Under the pieces are notes generated by a model. It did no database searches and was not told the origin of the DNA. It saw only the letters and a program-made list of their open reading frames with translations. A stretch of 64,000 nucleotides of DNA from assembly GCF_027257955.1 (NCBI RefSeq), contig NZ_JANZNQ010000002.1:248001-312000 (forward strand), written 5' to 3'. Below, in pieces: positions 8,534-17,437 of this stretch (its first letter is position 1; each line of letters opens with the position of its first letter). A program made the translations under genes and the position numbers. The stretch comes from Zhongshania aquatica (GTDB lineage: Bacteria > Pseudomonadota > Gammaproteobacteria > Pseudomonadales > Spongiibacteraceae).

Positions 8534-9037
8534 ATGCGCTGGGAAGAACTCGATCAACAAGCCTGCTCACTCGCACGCACACTTGCCGTCGTAGGTGACC
8601 GCTGGACACTATTGATACTGCGCGACTGCTTTCTTGGAGTGAGGCGATTCGATGCCTTTGAGCGACGACTTGGAATTACTCGTCACGTGCTCACCGATCG
8701 GCTTAAGAAACTGGTTAGTTATGGCATTCTGTATAAATCGCCCTACCAAGAACGTCCATTGCGAGAGGAATATCGGCTGAGCGAAAAAGGACTGGAATTA
8801 CATCCCGTCATAATGAGCTTAGTTAGCTGGGGCGACAAACACATGAGCGACGACCGCGGCGCGCCGATCATCCACATCCACAAAACCTGCGGCCATCAGA
8901 TGCACCCCACAACCAATTGTTCCGAATGTGGCGAAACGATTACAGCTAAAGATATAAGGGTAGAAGTAGGTAAGCAATGGCAGGGAAAGCTGGATGAGTT
9001 TCTGCCGAGCAGGGCTGACATTAGCGGCAAGAAGTAA
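8534..9037 (+). CDS. HxlR-family winged-helix transcriptional regulator
   Basis: The product opens with CSLARTLAVVGDRWTLLILR, the HxlR signature including the conserved cysteine and GDRWT. FDAFERRLGITRHVLTDRLK and SPYQERPLREEYRLSEKG (wing) complete the DNA-binding domain. A C-terminal tail has CGHQMHPTTNCSECGE, a possible Cys/His zinc site. These regulators often sense electrophiles or aromatic compounds through the N-terminal cysteine. ATG 8534 has AGGA 7 bases upstream. It is divergent from the SDR/isomerase operon across two matching inverted repeats. Confidence 0.92.
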   Translation: MRWEELDQQACSLARTLAVVGDRWTLLILRDCFLGVRRFDAFERRLGITRHVLTDRLKKLVSYGILYKSPYQERPLREEYRLSEKGLELHPVIMSLVSWGDKHMSDDRGAPIIHIHKTCGHQMHPTTNCSECGETITAKDIRVEVGKQWQGKLDEFLPSRADISGKK

Positions 9038-9116
9038 TCGGCGAGCGACTAAATTTCTATTCCCCTCTTGCTCTGCTAAAATACCGATCCGCTTGACTGT
9101 AACCTAGGATCACCCA

Positions 9117-9998
9117 ATGGCTTTTACCGATAAAGACGCTGTACCCTATAGCGGGGACGATCTCGTTCGCTATATCGACAAAGCACTAAAGGTGACACCT
9201 CCAAAATCACGGTTCCGGAAAATAAGTTATAAATTCATCAAGCATTTCTTCCAAACGCAGCTCATTGATACCGACAAGATTCCAGAGAAGCCCTGTCTTT
9301 TTGTCGCGAATCACGCGATGTATGCGATCGATGGTCCAATTTTTGGCATTCCCATGCTGGTCGAACAAGGCCGATTTTTACGTGCACTCAGCGACAAGTT
9401 TTTGTGGAATCCAATTAACGAGAATCTGCTGTTAAACCAAGGCGTTGTTATTGGCCATCCAGATGTTTGTTCTGCACTGATGGAAAACGGCAGTGACCTT
9501 ATGGTGTTCCCCGGTGGCGCCCATGAAGCCACCAAAACCGCCGACAAAAAATACCAGCTGCTGTGGAAAGAGCGTTACGGATTCATCAAGCTGGCAGCCA
9601 AACACGGCTACACCATTGTGCCGACCGCCATTGTTGGTCCAGAGGATTTTTACGACCACCTGCTCGAAGGTGAAGATTTACCCAACACCCTCGTAGGCAG
9701 AGCATTAACCAAATTCGGCGTGCTGAATGAGAATACCCGTAGTGATCTCTTGGGGCCGCTACCCATAGGGGTATTTGGTACGCTGATTCCAAAACCACAA
9801 AAATGCTATATCCAGTTTGGCGAACCGCTAGATCTAAGTAAATACAAAGGCAAACAACTGGCACAGAAAACGATGATTCCGCTGCGCCAGCAGGTTGCAG
9901 ACGAAATCAACGGCATGATCACCGGGCTGCTTAAAGCACGGGGAAAGGATAAAGCAAGAAGTGGTCGACTTCGGCGCCTGCTCACTAAGACACGCTAA
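9117..9998 (+). CDS. PlsC-type lysophospholipid/glycerol acyltransferase family protein
   Basis: The 293-residue protein carries the acyltransferase motif NHAMYAID (NHx4D) at about residues 65-72 and the second block VFPGGAHEATK, where glycine-rich FPEG-like residues bind the glycerol phosphate. The family transfers acyl chains to lysophospholipids or other alcohols at the membrane. The arrangement resembles the branch found beside diacylglycerol and wax ester genes; acceptor and donor are unknown. ATG 9117 has AGGA 7 bases upstream. The gene is monocistronic and convergent with the oxidoreductase module. Confidence 0.88.
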   Translation: MAFTDKDAVPYSGDDLVRYIDKALKVTPPKSRFRKISYKFIKHFFQTQLIDTDKIPEKPCLFVANHAMYAIDGPIFGIPMLVEQGRFLRALSDKFLWNPINENLLLNQGVVIGHPDVCSALMENGSDLMVFPGGAHEATKTADKKYQLLWKERYGFIKLAAKHGYTIVPTAIVGPEDFYDHLLEGEDLPNTLVGRALTKFGVLNENTRSDLLGPLPIGVFGTLIPKPQKCYIQFGEPLDLSKYKGKQLAQKTMIPLRQQVADEINGMITGLLKARGKDKARSGRLRRLLTKTR

Positions 9999-10024
9999 GC
10001 AGACGCCGTTTAGGATCTGAAACG

Positions 10025-11077
10025 CTAACGCAGACTTTCGTTTAATTTGTCCAAAACCTTCTGCCCTGGACAAAGCTCTGCAACACCCAAGTCACGCAGC
10101 GGTGTTTTGCTGGTGCCGAGAATCTCGTGTAAATCCTGTGAGTCCTCATCCATAAATAACAGGCCGGTGAGGATTTGATCCTTGGCTTTATAGTCCTTTA
10201 TGAGACGCAAGGCAGAACGGCGGCTATGTATATCAAGTTCTGGGTCAGCCTTGTGAAGATGGACCACTGAACCGTCATGCAGTGTCACCTCCTTAGATTG
10301 CCCCGCCTCGTATTCTGTTGAAATTTCTTGTTTAAACGGCACAAAGTCTACCGTGCCCGTCGCCGCAAGATGGTCACGAACGTGCTCATAGCCCTTGGTT
10401 GATTTAGGGTTATTGTTAAAAGTCACACAGGGCGAGATCACGTCAATAAAGGCAAAGCCACGATGACTAATCGCTGCTTTAATAAGCGGCACCAATTGCT
10501 CGCGATCACCAGAGAAACTGCGCGCCACAAAGGTAGCACCGAGCTGTAGGGCAATACTTGCAAGATCAATCGGCTCAAAATGATTAGGTTCGCCTTTTTT
10601 ACTAGCAGACCCTATGTCGGCAGTCGCTGAATCTTGGCCCTTGGTTAAACCGTAGCAGCCGTTGTTTTCAACCACATACATCATATTCAGATTACGGCGC
10701 ACTGCGTGGGTAAACTGCCCCATACCAATTGACGCGGTATCACCATCGCCAGACACACCAACATAAATCAGATCCCGATTGGCAAGATTCGCACCCGTTG
10801 CCACCGACGGCATGCGCCCGTGAACCGAGTTAAAGCCGTGGGAGTTACCTAAGAAATAAGTTGGGGTTTTAGACGAACAGCCGATACCGGAAAGTTTGGC
10901 GACTTTATGCGGCGCAATCGACAGTTCAAAACAAGCTTGGACTATGGCCGCACTAATTGAGTCGTGGCCACAGCCTGCGCACAAGGTAGAAATAGCGCCT
11001 TCGTAATCTTTACGAGTAAAGCCAAGATCGTTGCGCGGTAAATCGGGATGGCGAAATGCGGGACGAATATACGTCAT
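10025..11077 (-). CDS. korB: 2-oxoacid:ferredoxin oxidoreductase, beta (TPP) subunit
   Basis: This is the TPP-binding subunit of a 2-oxoacid:acceptor oxidoreductase. Signatures are LCAGCGHDSIS near the N-terminus, GIGCSSKTPTYF, the TPP/Mg motif GVSGDGDTASIG, and NNGCYGLTKGQ. It oxidatively decarboxylates a 2-oxoacid (probably 2-oxoglutarate) with CoA and passes electrons on. Length (350) is typical. The ATG shares a base with the korA stop, and AAGGAG lies 8 bases upstream inside korA. It is the last gene of a three-gene operon. Substrate choice between 2-oxoglutarate and other oxoacids is not decided by sequence alone. Confidence 0.92.
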   Translation of the reverse strand: MTYIRPAFRHPDLPRNDLGFTRKDYEGAISTLCAGCGHDSISAAIVQACFELSIAPHKVAKLSGIGCSSKTPTYFLGNSHGFNSVHGRMPSVATGANLANRDLIYVGVSGDGDTASIGMGQFTHAVRRNLNMMYVVENNGCYGLTKGQDSATADIGSASKKGEPNHFEPIDLASIALQLGATFVARSFSGDREQLVPLIKAAISHRGFAFIDVISPCVTFNNNPKSTKGYEHVRDHLAATGTVDFVPFKQEISTEYEAGQSKEVTLHDGSVVHLHKADPELDIHSRRSALRLIKDYKAKDQILTGLLFMDEDSQDLHEILGTSKTPLRDLGVAELCPGQKVLDKLNESLR

Positions 11078-12936
11078 TACACAGACTCCTTAGCCATTTT
11101 CTTTTTATGTAGCGGCCGAACATTGTCGCCTCGCAACACCGCAATAATTTCCTCGCGAATCTTGCGCGCAGAAATAGGCGTGCCGTTGTAATTTAAGATT
11201 GAAATTAAATCCCGCGGTGACACCAAACACTCGTTCACCAACAGCGTTCGCATTTGTGCGTCGCGGTTTTGATCGACAACAAACACGGTATCGTGCTGTT
11301 CGATAAAGGCATCGACTGATTTATGAAAAGGAAACCCCTTTATCCGCAGCGTGTCAACGGCAATGCCTTCAGCAGCCAAACTATCTACCGCTTCCAGTGT
11401 GGCGTCGCGACTGGTGCCAAAGTGAATGACACCAACGCTCGTGCCGCCCTTGCTGGCTTCAATCAGCTCTGGCATGGGAACGAGGTTTTTAGCGGTGTCC
11501 CACTTGGTCAGCAAACGCTGCATATTTTTTTCGTATGCGTCACCATCTTCGGTATACACCGCATATTCGTCCCGCGAGGTTCCGCGGGTAAAAAATGCAC
11601 CCTTGGTCGGGTGAGTACCCGGATAAGTGCGATAGGGAATGCCGTCACCGTCAACGTCTAAATAGCGACCAAAACGCTCGGTCATGGCTTCTAACTGCGC
11701 TTCGTTAAACACCTTGCCGCGCTCATATTCGCGGGTGTCATCCCACACCAGCGGCGGTGACATAGTGTCGTTCATACCCAGGTCGAGATCCGTCAACATT
11801 ATCACGGGAGTTTGCAGTGTTTCCGCCAGATCAAATGCTTGCGCGGTCATTTCAAAACAATCACGCGGGGTCGAGGGAAATAGCAAAACGTGTTTAGTAT
11901 CGCCGTGGGAAGCGTATGCACAGGCCAGCACATCAGATTGTTGAGTGCGAGTAGGCATACCTGTTGATGGCCCTGCTCGTTGCACATCGATAAGCACGGT
12001 AGGAATTTCTGCAAAATAAGCTAAGCCCAAGAATTCACTCATCAAGGAAATACCGGGGCCGCTGGTGGCGGTAAATGCGCGAGCGCCATTCCAGCTCGCA
12101 CCAATCACCATACCGATGGCAGCTAACTCGTCTTCAGCCTGCACAATGGCATAATTTTTACTGCCACTGCCGGGGTCAATACGCAGACGTTTACAGTATT
12201 TGTCAAAGCCGTCCACCACCGACGTCGATGGCGTAATGGGGTACCAGGCCGCAACTGTTGCGCCGCCGTATATCGCACCAAGCGATGCAGCCGTATTACC
12301 GTCTATAAGAATTTGATCGCCCACCGCATCACGACGCTCAACCCGAATTCCCAGAGGACATTTGTAATGCTCAATCGCGTAGTGATAACCAATTTCCAGT
12401 GCGCGAACATTGGGGGTTATCAACTTTTCCTTACCGCGAAATTGATCCGACACCAAGCCTGTTAACACATCGAATTCGATATCGAGCAATGCCGACAACG
12501 CGCCGACATAAATTATATTTTTGAACAGTTGCTGCTGCCGTGCATCGGTATATTCGCGCTGACAAAGATCTTTTAATGGCACGCCAATAAAATGGATATC
12601 GCTGCGCATCATTCGCAAGTCTAAAGGCTTGCTGGAGTCATAAAAGAAATAGCCGCCGGACTCCACTTCTTGTATGTCTTTCGCCATACTTTGTGGGTTC
12701 ATGCACACCATCATATCCACGCCGCCGCGACGGCCGAGATAGCCCTTTTCATTCACCCGCACTTCATACCACGTTGGTAAACCTTGGATGTTTGACGGGA
12801 AAATATTCTTCGGGCTTATCGGTAAACCCATACGAAATAAGGACTTTGCAAACATATTGTTAGCACTGGCCGAGCCGGTGCCATTTACGTTGGCAAATTT
12901 AATAACGAAATCGTTTACTGCTTCGATGCGTTTCAT
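11077..12936 (-). CDS. korA: 2-oxoacid:acceptor oxidoreductase, fused gamma-alpha subunit
   Basis: The 619-residue protein has an N-terminal gamma domain (about 1-190, NGTGSASANNMFAKSLFRMG) fused to an alpha domain (about 200-610). The alpha domain shows GNTAASLGAIYGGATVAAWYPITPSTS, the pyrimidine/CoA-handling TATSGPGISLMSEFLG, and AGPSTGMPTRTQQSDV. This is the usual arrangement of bacterial KorA. It forms the catalytic unit with KorB. One base separates its ATG from the stop of the flavoprotein gene upstream, so the three proteins are almost certainly made together. The module may feed electrons to the flavoprotein rather than to free ferredoxin. Confidence 0.92.
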   Translation of the reverse strand: MKRIEAVNDFVIKFANVNGTGSASANNMFAKSLFRMGLPISPKNIFPSNIQGLPTWYEVRVNEKGYLGRRGGVDMMVCMNPQSMAKDIQEVESGGYFFYDSSKPLDLRMMRSDIHFIGVPLKDLCQREYTDARQQQLFKNIIYVGALSALLDIEFDVLTGLVSDQFRGKEKLITPNVRALEIGYHYAIEHYKCPLGIRVERRDAVGDQILIDGNTAASLGAIYGGATVAAWYPITPSTSVVDGFDKYCKRLRIDPGSGSKNYAIVQAEDELAAIGMVIGASWNGARAFTATSGPGISLMSEFLGLAYFAEIPTVLIDVQRAGPSTGMPTRTQQSDVLACAYASHGDTKHVLLFPSTPRDCFEMTAQAFDLAETLQTPVIMLTDLDLGMNDTMSPPLVWDDTREYERGKVFNEAQLEAMTERFGRYLDVDGDGIPYRTYPGTHPTKGAFFTRGTSRDEYAVYTEDGDAYEKNMQRLLTKWDTAKNLVPMPELIEASKGGTSVGVIHFGTSRDATLEAVDSLAAEGIAVDTLRIKGFPFHKSVDAFIEQHDTVFVVDQNRDAQMRTLLVNECLVSPRDLISILNYNGTPISARKIREEIIAVLRGDNVRPLHKKKMAKESV

Positions 12937-12937
12937 A

Positions 12938-14719
12938 TCAGCCGCACTGCCCCGCTTTACTCACCGAGTAATAAAATTTCTGCATGTCCCACGCCGCTGT
13001 TGGGCAACGCTCCGCGCAAAGACCACAATGTAAACAGACGTTTTCATCTTTAATCATGGCGCGACCGGTACGCAAATCTGCCGACACATAAATATCTTGC
13101 TCGGTGTTGTTGGCAGGCATTTTTAAGGTTTGACGAACCTGATCCTCGTCGGCGCTATTCACCACAATACTCAGACAATCAGTGGGACAAATATCAACGC
13201 AGGCATCGCACTCAATACAGAGTTTTTCCGAAAACACGGTTTGCGCATCGCAATTCAAGCAACGCTGAGCTTCTTGAAAAGCAGTAGTAGCGTCGTAGCC
13301 AAGTTCCACTTCTAATTTGCGATTACTAAGGGTGAACTCCAGCTCTGCTTGGGGAACCTGATAGCGGTCGTCATTTTCAACCTGACTATCGTAGCTCCAC
13401 TCGTGGATACCCATTTTCTGACTAACCAAGGTCACTCCCGGCGGTGGTCGCTTGGCAACCGACTCGCCCTGGCAGTGCAGGTCTATAGAGATCGCCGCCT
13501 GATGTCCATGGGCAACGGCGGTGATGACATTCTGTGGGCCAAACGCTGAATCGCCACCAAAAAACACTGTCGGATTTGTTGATTGGAAGGTCGTTTCATC
13601 GACGATGGGCATATCCCATTTACCAAATTCAACACCAACGTCACGCTCTATCCACGGAAAAGAATTCTCCTGACCAATAGCGACCAGAACATCGTCACAG
13701 GGCACAATCACTGGTTCTTCGCCGGTAGAGACTAATCGGCGAGAACCACTTTCGTCATAAACAGCCTTAACGCGGTCAAAGCGCATTGCCACCAAGCGAC
13801 CGTCCTCAACAATAAACTCCTGCGGCACATGATTATCCATGATGGGAATGCCTTCATGCGCAGCGTCTTCTTTTTCCCAAGGCGAGGCCTTCATTTCCGC
13901 AAAAGGGCTACGCACAATCACTTTGACTTCGTCGCCACCCAAACGTCGAGCGGTACGACAACAATCCATCGCCGTGTTACCACCGCCGAGCACAATCACT
14001 TTTCTACCGACGCTTTCTACATGTTCAAAGGCCACACTCGATAACCAATCTATACCGATATGCACATTGGCGTCGGCGGCTTGGCGGCCGGGCAAATCTA
14101 AATCGCGACCACGGGGTGCGCCGCTACCGATAAAGACAGCGTCGTATTTTTTGTCTAAAATCGTTTTAAGGCTGTCTACATAGTGGTTGAAATGGGTGAT
14201 CACGCCCATGTCGAGAATGCGGTTAACCTCGTCATTCAAGACCTCTTCCGGTAGTCGAAAAGCCGGAATCTGGCTGCGCATGAATCCGCCGCCAGCACGC
14301 TGATCATCGTAAAGATCAACGCTATAACCCAATGGCATCAAATCTCGGGCAACGGTTAATGACGCTGGACCACCACCAATCAGAGCAATTCGCTTACCAT
14401 TTTTCTTCTTGGGGATAATCGGCATACGATCGCTGATATCGCCCTTATTGTCAGCAGCGACCCGTTTAAGCCGACAAATAGCGACCGGTTCTTCGTCGAT
14501 ACGTCCGCGTCGGCAAGCTGGCTCACAGGGCCGATCACAGGTACGACCAAGCACACCGGGGAATACATTAGACTCCCAGTTAATCATATAAGCGTCGGTA
14601 TAACGCTGAGCGGCAATTAAACGAATATATTCTGGCACCGGCGTATGTGCCGGGCAGGCATACTGACAGTCGACCACCTTATGAAAATACTCGGGGTCTT
14701 GGATGTTAGTGGCTTTCAA
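12938..14719 (-). CDS. GltD-like FAD/NAD(P) oxidoreductase with C-terminal 2x[4Fe-4S] ferredoxin domain
   Basis: The 593-residue protein has an N-terminal Fer4_20 region with four spaced cysteines (VDCQYACPAHTPVPEYIRLI, GRTCDRPCEPACRRG), then a two-dinucleotide-fold reductase (IALIGGGPASLTVARDL; VIVLGGGNTAMDCCRTARRLGG), and a C-terminal bacterial ferredoxin domain (CIECDACVDICPTDC; CLHCGLCAERCPTAAW). GltD itself lacks that ferredoxin tail. The architecture fits electron transfer between iron-sulfur clusters and NAD(P)H. As first gene of the korAB operon it is the likely electron partner of the oxoacid oxidoreductase. The role is inferred from domains and context. Confidence 0.9.
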   Translation of the reverse strand: MKATNIQDPEYFHKVVDCQYACPAHTPVPEYIRLIAAQRYTDAYMINWESNVFPGVLGRTCDRPCEPACRRGRIDEEPVAICRLKRVAADNKGDISDRMPIIPKKKNGKRIALIGGGPASLTVARDLMPLGYSVDLYDDQRAGGGFMRSQIPAFRLPEEVLNDEVNRILDMGVITHFNHYVDSLKTILDKKYDAVFIGSGAPRGRDLDLPGRQAADANVHIGIDWLSSVAFEHVESVGRKVIVLGGGNTAMDCCRTARRLGGDEVKVIVRSPFAEMKASPWEKEDAAHEGIPIMDNHVPQEFIVEDGRLVAMRFDRVKAVYDESGSRRLVSTGEEPVIVPCDDVLVAIGQENSFPWIERDVGVEFGKWDMPIVDETTFQSTNPTVFFGGDSAFGPQNVITAVAHGHQAAISIDLHCQGESVAKRPPPGVTLVSQKMGIHEWSYDSQVENDDRYQVPQAELEFTLSNRKLEVELGYDATTAFQEAQRCLNCDAQTVFSEKLCIECDACVDICPTDCLSIVVNSADEDQVRQTLKMPANNTEQDIYVSADLRTGRAMIKDENVCLHCGLCAERCPTAAWDMQKFYYSVSKAGQCG

Positions 14720-14952
14720 TGCGCCCCCTCAAATTATTATTAACAGCGAGTTGGGTTGCAGGTGTCGGTGGTCTCTCTGGGGCCGACACCCCTCAAAACG
14801 CCATGATTACACCACAGCGGAAACATAAATTCATTAGAAAAATGGCACCATAGTTCTGAATCTTTTTACACAGAACCTGTGCCGATGGATTTCATGGGAC
14901 TATCTTTAGCTCCCGGTGCTAAAACAACGTAAACCAATGAGGTATTTGCGCG
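14720..14952. promoter_or_regulatory. Upstream region of the oxidoreductase operon with a leader hairpin
   Basis: This 233-base gap separates the old-yellow-enzyme gene from the korAB operon. It contains a dyad GGTGTCGG (14761-14768) / CCGACACC (14783-14790), which would lie in the 5' leader of the operon, about 40 bases before its ATG. There is no U-tract, so it is not a simple terminator. A regulatory role is only a possibility. Confidence 0.35.
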
Positions 14953-16011
14953 CTACTCAACCCAAGGCCCGTAATCGACGTAGCCCGGCGCACCCTCAGT
15001 GTAGAGAGTAGAGGGATCGATATTTGCCAAAGGTAGCGACTGTTGAAATCGGCGGGGCAAATCAGGATTAGCGATGAACGCACGCCCGAAGGATATGGCT
15101 GCTATTTGTGGGTCAGCCAAGGCGGCTTCTGCTGACTCGCAGTGGTAGCTGTCATTCATGATCAAGGGGCCGGAAAAATGGGCCTTTGCCAGCGCAAGAT
15201 TATCCTGCAGAGACGGCATTCTTATGACATGTAAATACGCCAATCCGATTTTATCGAGTTCAGCAAGCAATGCTGAAAACGTCTCAACGTGGTCGGCATC
15301 GCTCAGGTCATTAAAGGGATTGCCGGGGCATATTCTTATTCCAAGCCGATCTGCACCGTCAACTGCTGCAAGCGCGGACAATAATTCCAATACAAACCGC
15401 AATCTGTTTACAAGCGAGCCGCCATAGGCGTCGCTGCGCTGATTACTTCCCGTAGACAAAAACTGCGCTGGCAAATAGCCACTGGTGCAATGCAATTCAA
15501 CACCGTCAAATCCCGCCGAGTAGGCGCGTTTTGTCGCTGCAACATAATCCAGAATAGTGCACTGAATGTCGTCAATAGTCATTTCGACGGGCGCAACAAA
15601 TTGCTGCATCCCCTGCTCTGTATAGATCTTACCGTTGGCGGTGATCGCCGATGGCGCCAAAGTTCTCGCCCCCGTCGCTTTATTATCGGGGTGAGCCACT
15701 CGACCGCAGTGCATCAGTTGCAACACAATTTTGCCGCCCTCGGCATGCACTGCGTCGCAAATTGCAGACCACGCAGCCTGCTGTGCATCCGTATACAGGC
15801 CAGGGGTTCGGCAATAGCCTTTACCCTCTGCACTGGGATGTGTGCCCTCGGTGATAATCAATCCCGCCGACGCGCGCTGACGATAGTATTCAGTCATTAA
15901 GGCATTAGGCATATCGCCATCGGCATCGGCCCTTGAGCGGGTCATCGGCGCCATTACCAAACGGTTTTTTAGGCTAATTTGGCCCAGCTTAACTTCACTA
16001 AATAAATGCAT
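14953..16011 (-). CDS. Old yellow enzyme family alkene reductase (NemA/OPR-like)
   Basis: The 352-residue single-domain FMN TIM-barrel shows RLVMAPMTRSRA at the N-terminus, GKIVLQLMHCGRVAHP, GFDGVELHCTSGYLPAQFLS (with the H-x-x-x/GYL substrate and FMN contacts), and SFGRAFIANPDLPRR near the end. NemA-type enzymes reduce activated C=C bonds with NADPH. One residue stands out: the usual HxxN pair reads HCTS here, so the substrate-anchoring asparagine is replaced. It is the last gene of the eight-gene operon, overlapping the previous stop by one base. Confidence 0.93.
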   Translation of the reverse strand: MHLFSEVKLGQISLKNRLVMAPMTRSRADADGDMPNALMTEYYRQRASAGLIITEGTHPSAEGKGYCRTPGLYTDAQQAAWSAICDAVHAEGGKIVLQLMHCGRVAHPDNKATGARTLAPSAITANGKIYTEQGMQQFVAPVEMTIDDIQCTILDYVAATKRAYSAGFDGVELHCTSGYLPAQFLSTGSNQRSDAYGGSLVNRLRFVLELLSALAAVDGADRLGIRICPGNPFNDLSDADHVETFSALLAELDKIGLAYLHVIRMPSLQDNLALAKAHFSGPLIMNDSYHCESAEAALADPQIAAISFGRAFIANPDLPRRFQQSLPLANIDPSTLYTEGAPGYVDYGPWVE

Positions 16012-16631
16012 TATCTCACCCTAATTTTAGGTGCTGCGGTGCCCCGCCGCATCGTTTTCAAAAATTCATTGACCGACGCTGGGGCGGCAACCTCTGGCAG
16101 ATCTGACGGCGCAGCACGCCAAAACTCTTGCCAACTTGGAAAAAGATCATGAAATGCGCCGTAATATGGTTCTCGTCCCGGCCAGCGCATTTTCATATCT
16201 CCTATCGGTGGCTTATTCAGATCGGTGGCATACCAGTAGCATGGCAGACGACGACGAAAGTACCAGCGACCATCGATGCGCTGGTAATCATCCCAATACA
16301 GCATTTGCATAATCACCCATTCACCGCCGCATTCGTGCTCGTTCTTAGAATACAGCACACCCACTGCATGATCCGGGTCACTAAACTCGATAATGTGATT
16401 TCCGACATGGTGGGAGGTACCGGTGAACTGATGACGCAGGGTGTCGTCGACCCACGCTTTTAAATGAGCACGTCCACTATGTTCTTTACTTACCCGAATA
16501 TCCGCAGCGAACAAATTCACATGGGCGTCTAAATCACGCATATCCAAAGACAGCGAATACTTTGCTACAAGCTGCCGAATTTCATCCAAGGACTCAAGCC
16601 TATCAATTCTCGCTTCTAATGATTCAGCCAC
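16011..16631 (-). CDS. Nuclear transport factor 2 / SnoaL-like domain protein
   Basis: This 206-residue protein starts with IDRLESLDEIRQLVAKYSLSLDMRDLDAHVNLFA, the typical opening of SnoaL-like domains (alpha+beta barrel, same fold as ketosteroid isomerase and ring-hydroxylating beta subunits). Family members are isomerases, dehydratases or cyclases acting on polycyclic compounds, but many are uncharacterised. Start is GTG 16631 with GGAG 5 bases upstream, two bases after the SDR stop. Placement within an operon of SDR and flavin reductases suggests isomerisation or dehydration of a ring intermediate. This is inference. Confidence 0.83.
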   Translation of the reverse strand: MAESLEARIDRLESLDEIRQLVAKYSLSLDMRDLDAHVNLFAADIRVSKEHSGRAHLKAWVDDTLRHQFTGTSHHVGNHIIEFSDPDHAVGVLYSKNEHECGGEWVIMQMLYWDDYQRIDGRWYFRRRLPCYWYATDLNKPPIGDMKMRWPGREPYYGAFHDLFPSWQEFWRAAPSDLPEVAAPASVNEFLKTMRRGTAAPKIRVR

Positions 16632-16633
16632 AA

Positions 16634-17413
16634 TTACTCCTCCCAGCTCGCCGAGCCAGTATTGAGTTCCGCCATACGACCGCCATCAACAGGGAGAACT
16701 GCGCCGGTGATATAGGATGATTCCTCGCTCGCCAAGAACAAGATCGCATTGGCGCATTCCCTCGGGTCGCCTATACGCTTTAAGGGAATCGTGCGGCCAG
16801 TCTTAGCTTGGCTTTCCTCATCAGGATTTACCGAGGTCATCGCAGGCGTTAAAAATGCACCGGGAACCACGACATTACAGCGAATTTTTGGTGCCCACTC
16901 GATAGCGGCATTGCGGCTCAAAGCAATCATTGCCGCCTTAGCAGCGCTGTAGGCCGCAGTGCCCGGTGAGCCAGCTAGACCGCATACCGAAGATACATTG
17001 ACCACTGTGCCACTATTCATTTCCAGCTGCGGGTAGGCTTCGCGCATTAAATACATCGCGCCATCTAAAGAAACCTGAAAATTCTGATGCCACCGTTTTG
17101 CACTATGATTTGCCAACATGGCTGGCACCATTAGCACCGCGTTATTCACCACAATATCCAGTCTGCCAAAACGTGCTATACAATCGACAACCATCTGCTT
17201 TACAGCGTCTTCCTTACTGACATCTACCGATAGCGGCAGACAGCGACCACCCAGCTCCTCAATCTGCTTAGCCACACTTTGCAAGGGCTCAATACGACGA
17301 CCACAGATCACCACGTCAGCACCTTCTTCGGCAAACCGAATTGCAGTCGCTGCGCCAATACCCTGCCCACCGCCGGTTATAATCGCGACTTTTCCGCTTA
17401 ATCGTTTGCTCAT
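16634..17413 (-). CDS. SDR family NAD(P)-dependent oxidoreductase
   Basis: A classical 259-residue SDR: nucleotide loop TGGGQGIGAATA, VNNAVLMVP in place of NNAG, catalytic Ser in NVSSVCG, YSAAK active-site pair, and the usual PVDGGR C-terminus. A basic residue following the second strand (ICGRRIEPL) favours NADP(H). It starts at ATG 17413 with AGGAG upstream. Probable role is oxidation or reduction of a secondary alcohol or ketone on the cluster substrate. Confidence 0.92.
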   Translation of the reverse strand: MSKRLSGKVAIITGGGQGIGAATAIRFAEEGADVVICGRRIEPLQSVAKQIEELGGRCLPLSVDVSKEDAVKQMVVDCIARFGRLDIVVNNAVLMVPAMLANHSAKRWHQNFQVSLDGAMYLMREAYPQLEMNSGTVVNVSSVCGLAGSPGTAAYSAAKAAMIALSRNAAIEWAPKIRCNVVVPGAFLTPAMTSVNPDEESQAKTGRTIPLKRIGDPRECANAILFLASEESSYITGAVLPVDGGRMAELNTGSASWEE

Positions 17414-17437
17414 TATTTACTCCTGCTTATTCTATGA

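Noticed and set aside
13839-14183. 114-codon plus-strand frame opposite the GltD-like flavoprotein
   Set aside because: It lies opposite the conserved NAD(P)-binding domain and has no ribosome site or recognisable domain.
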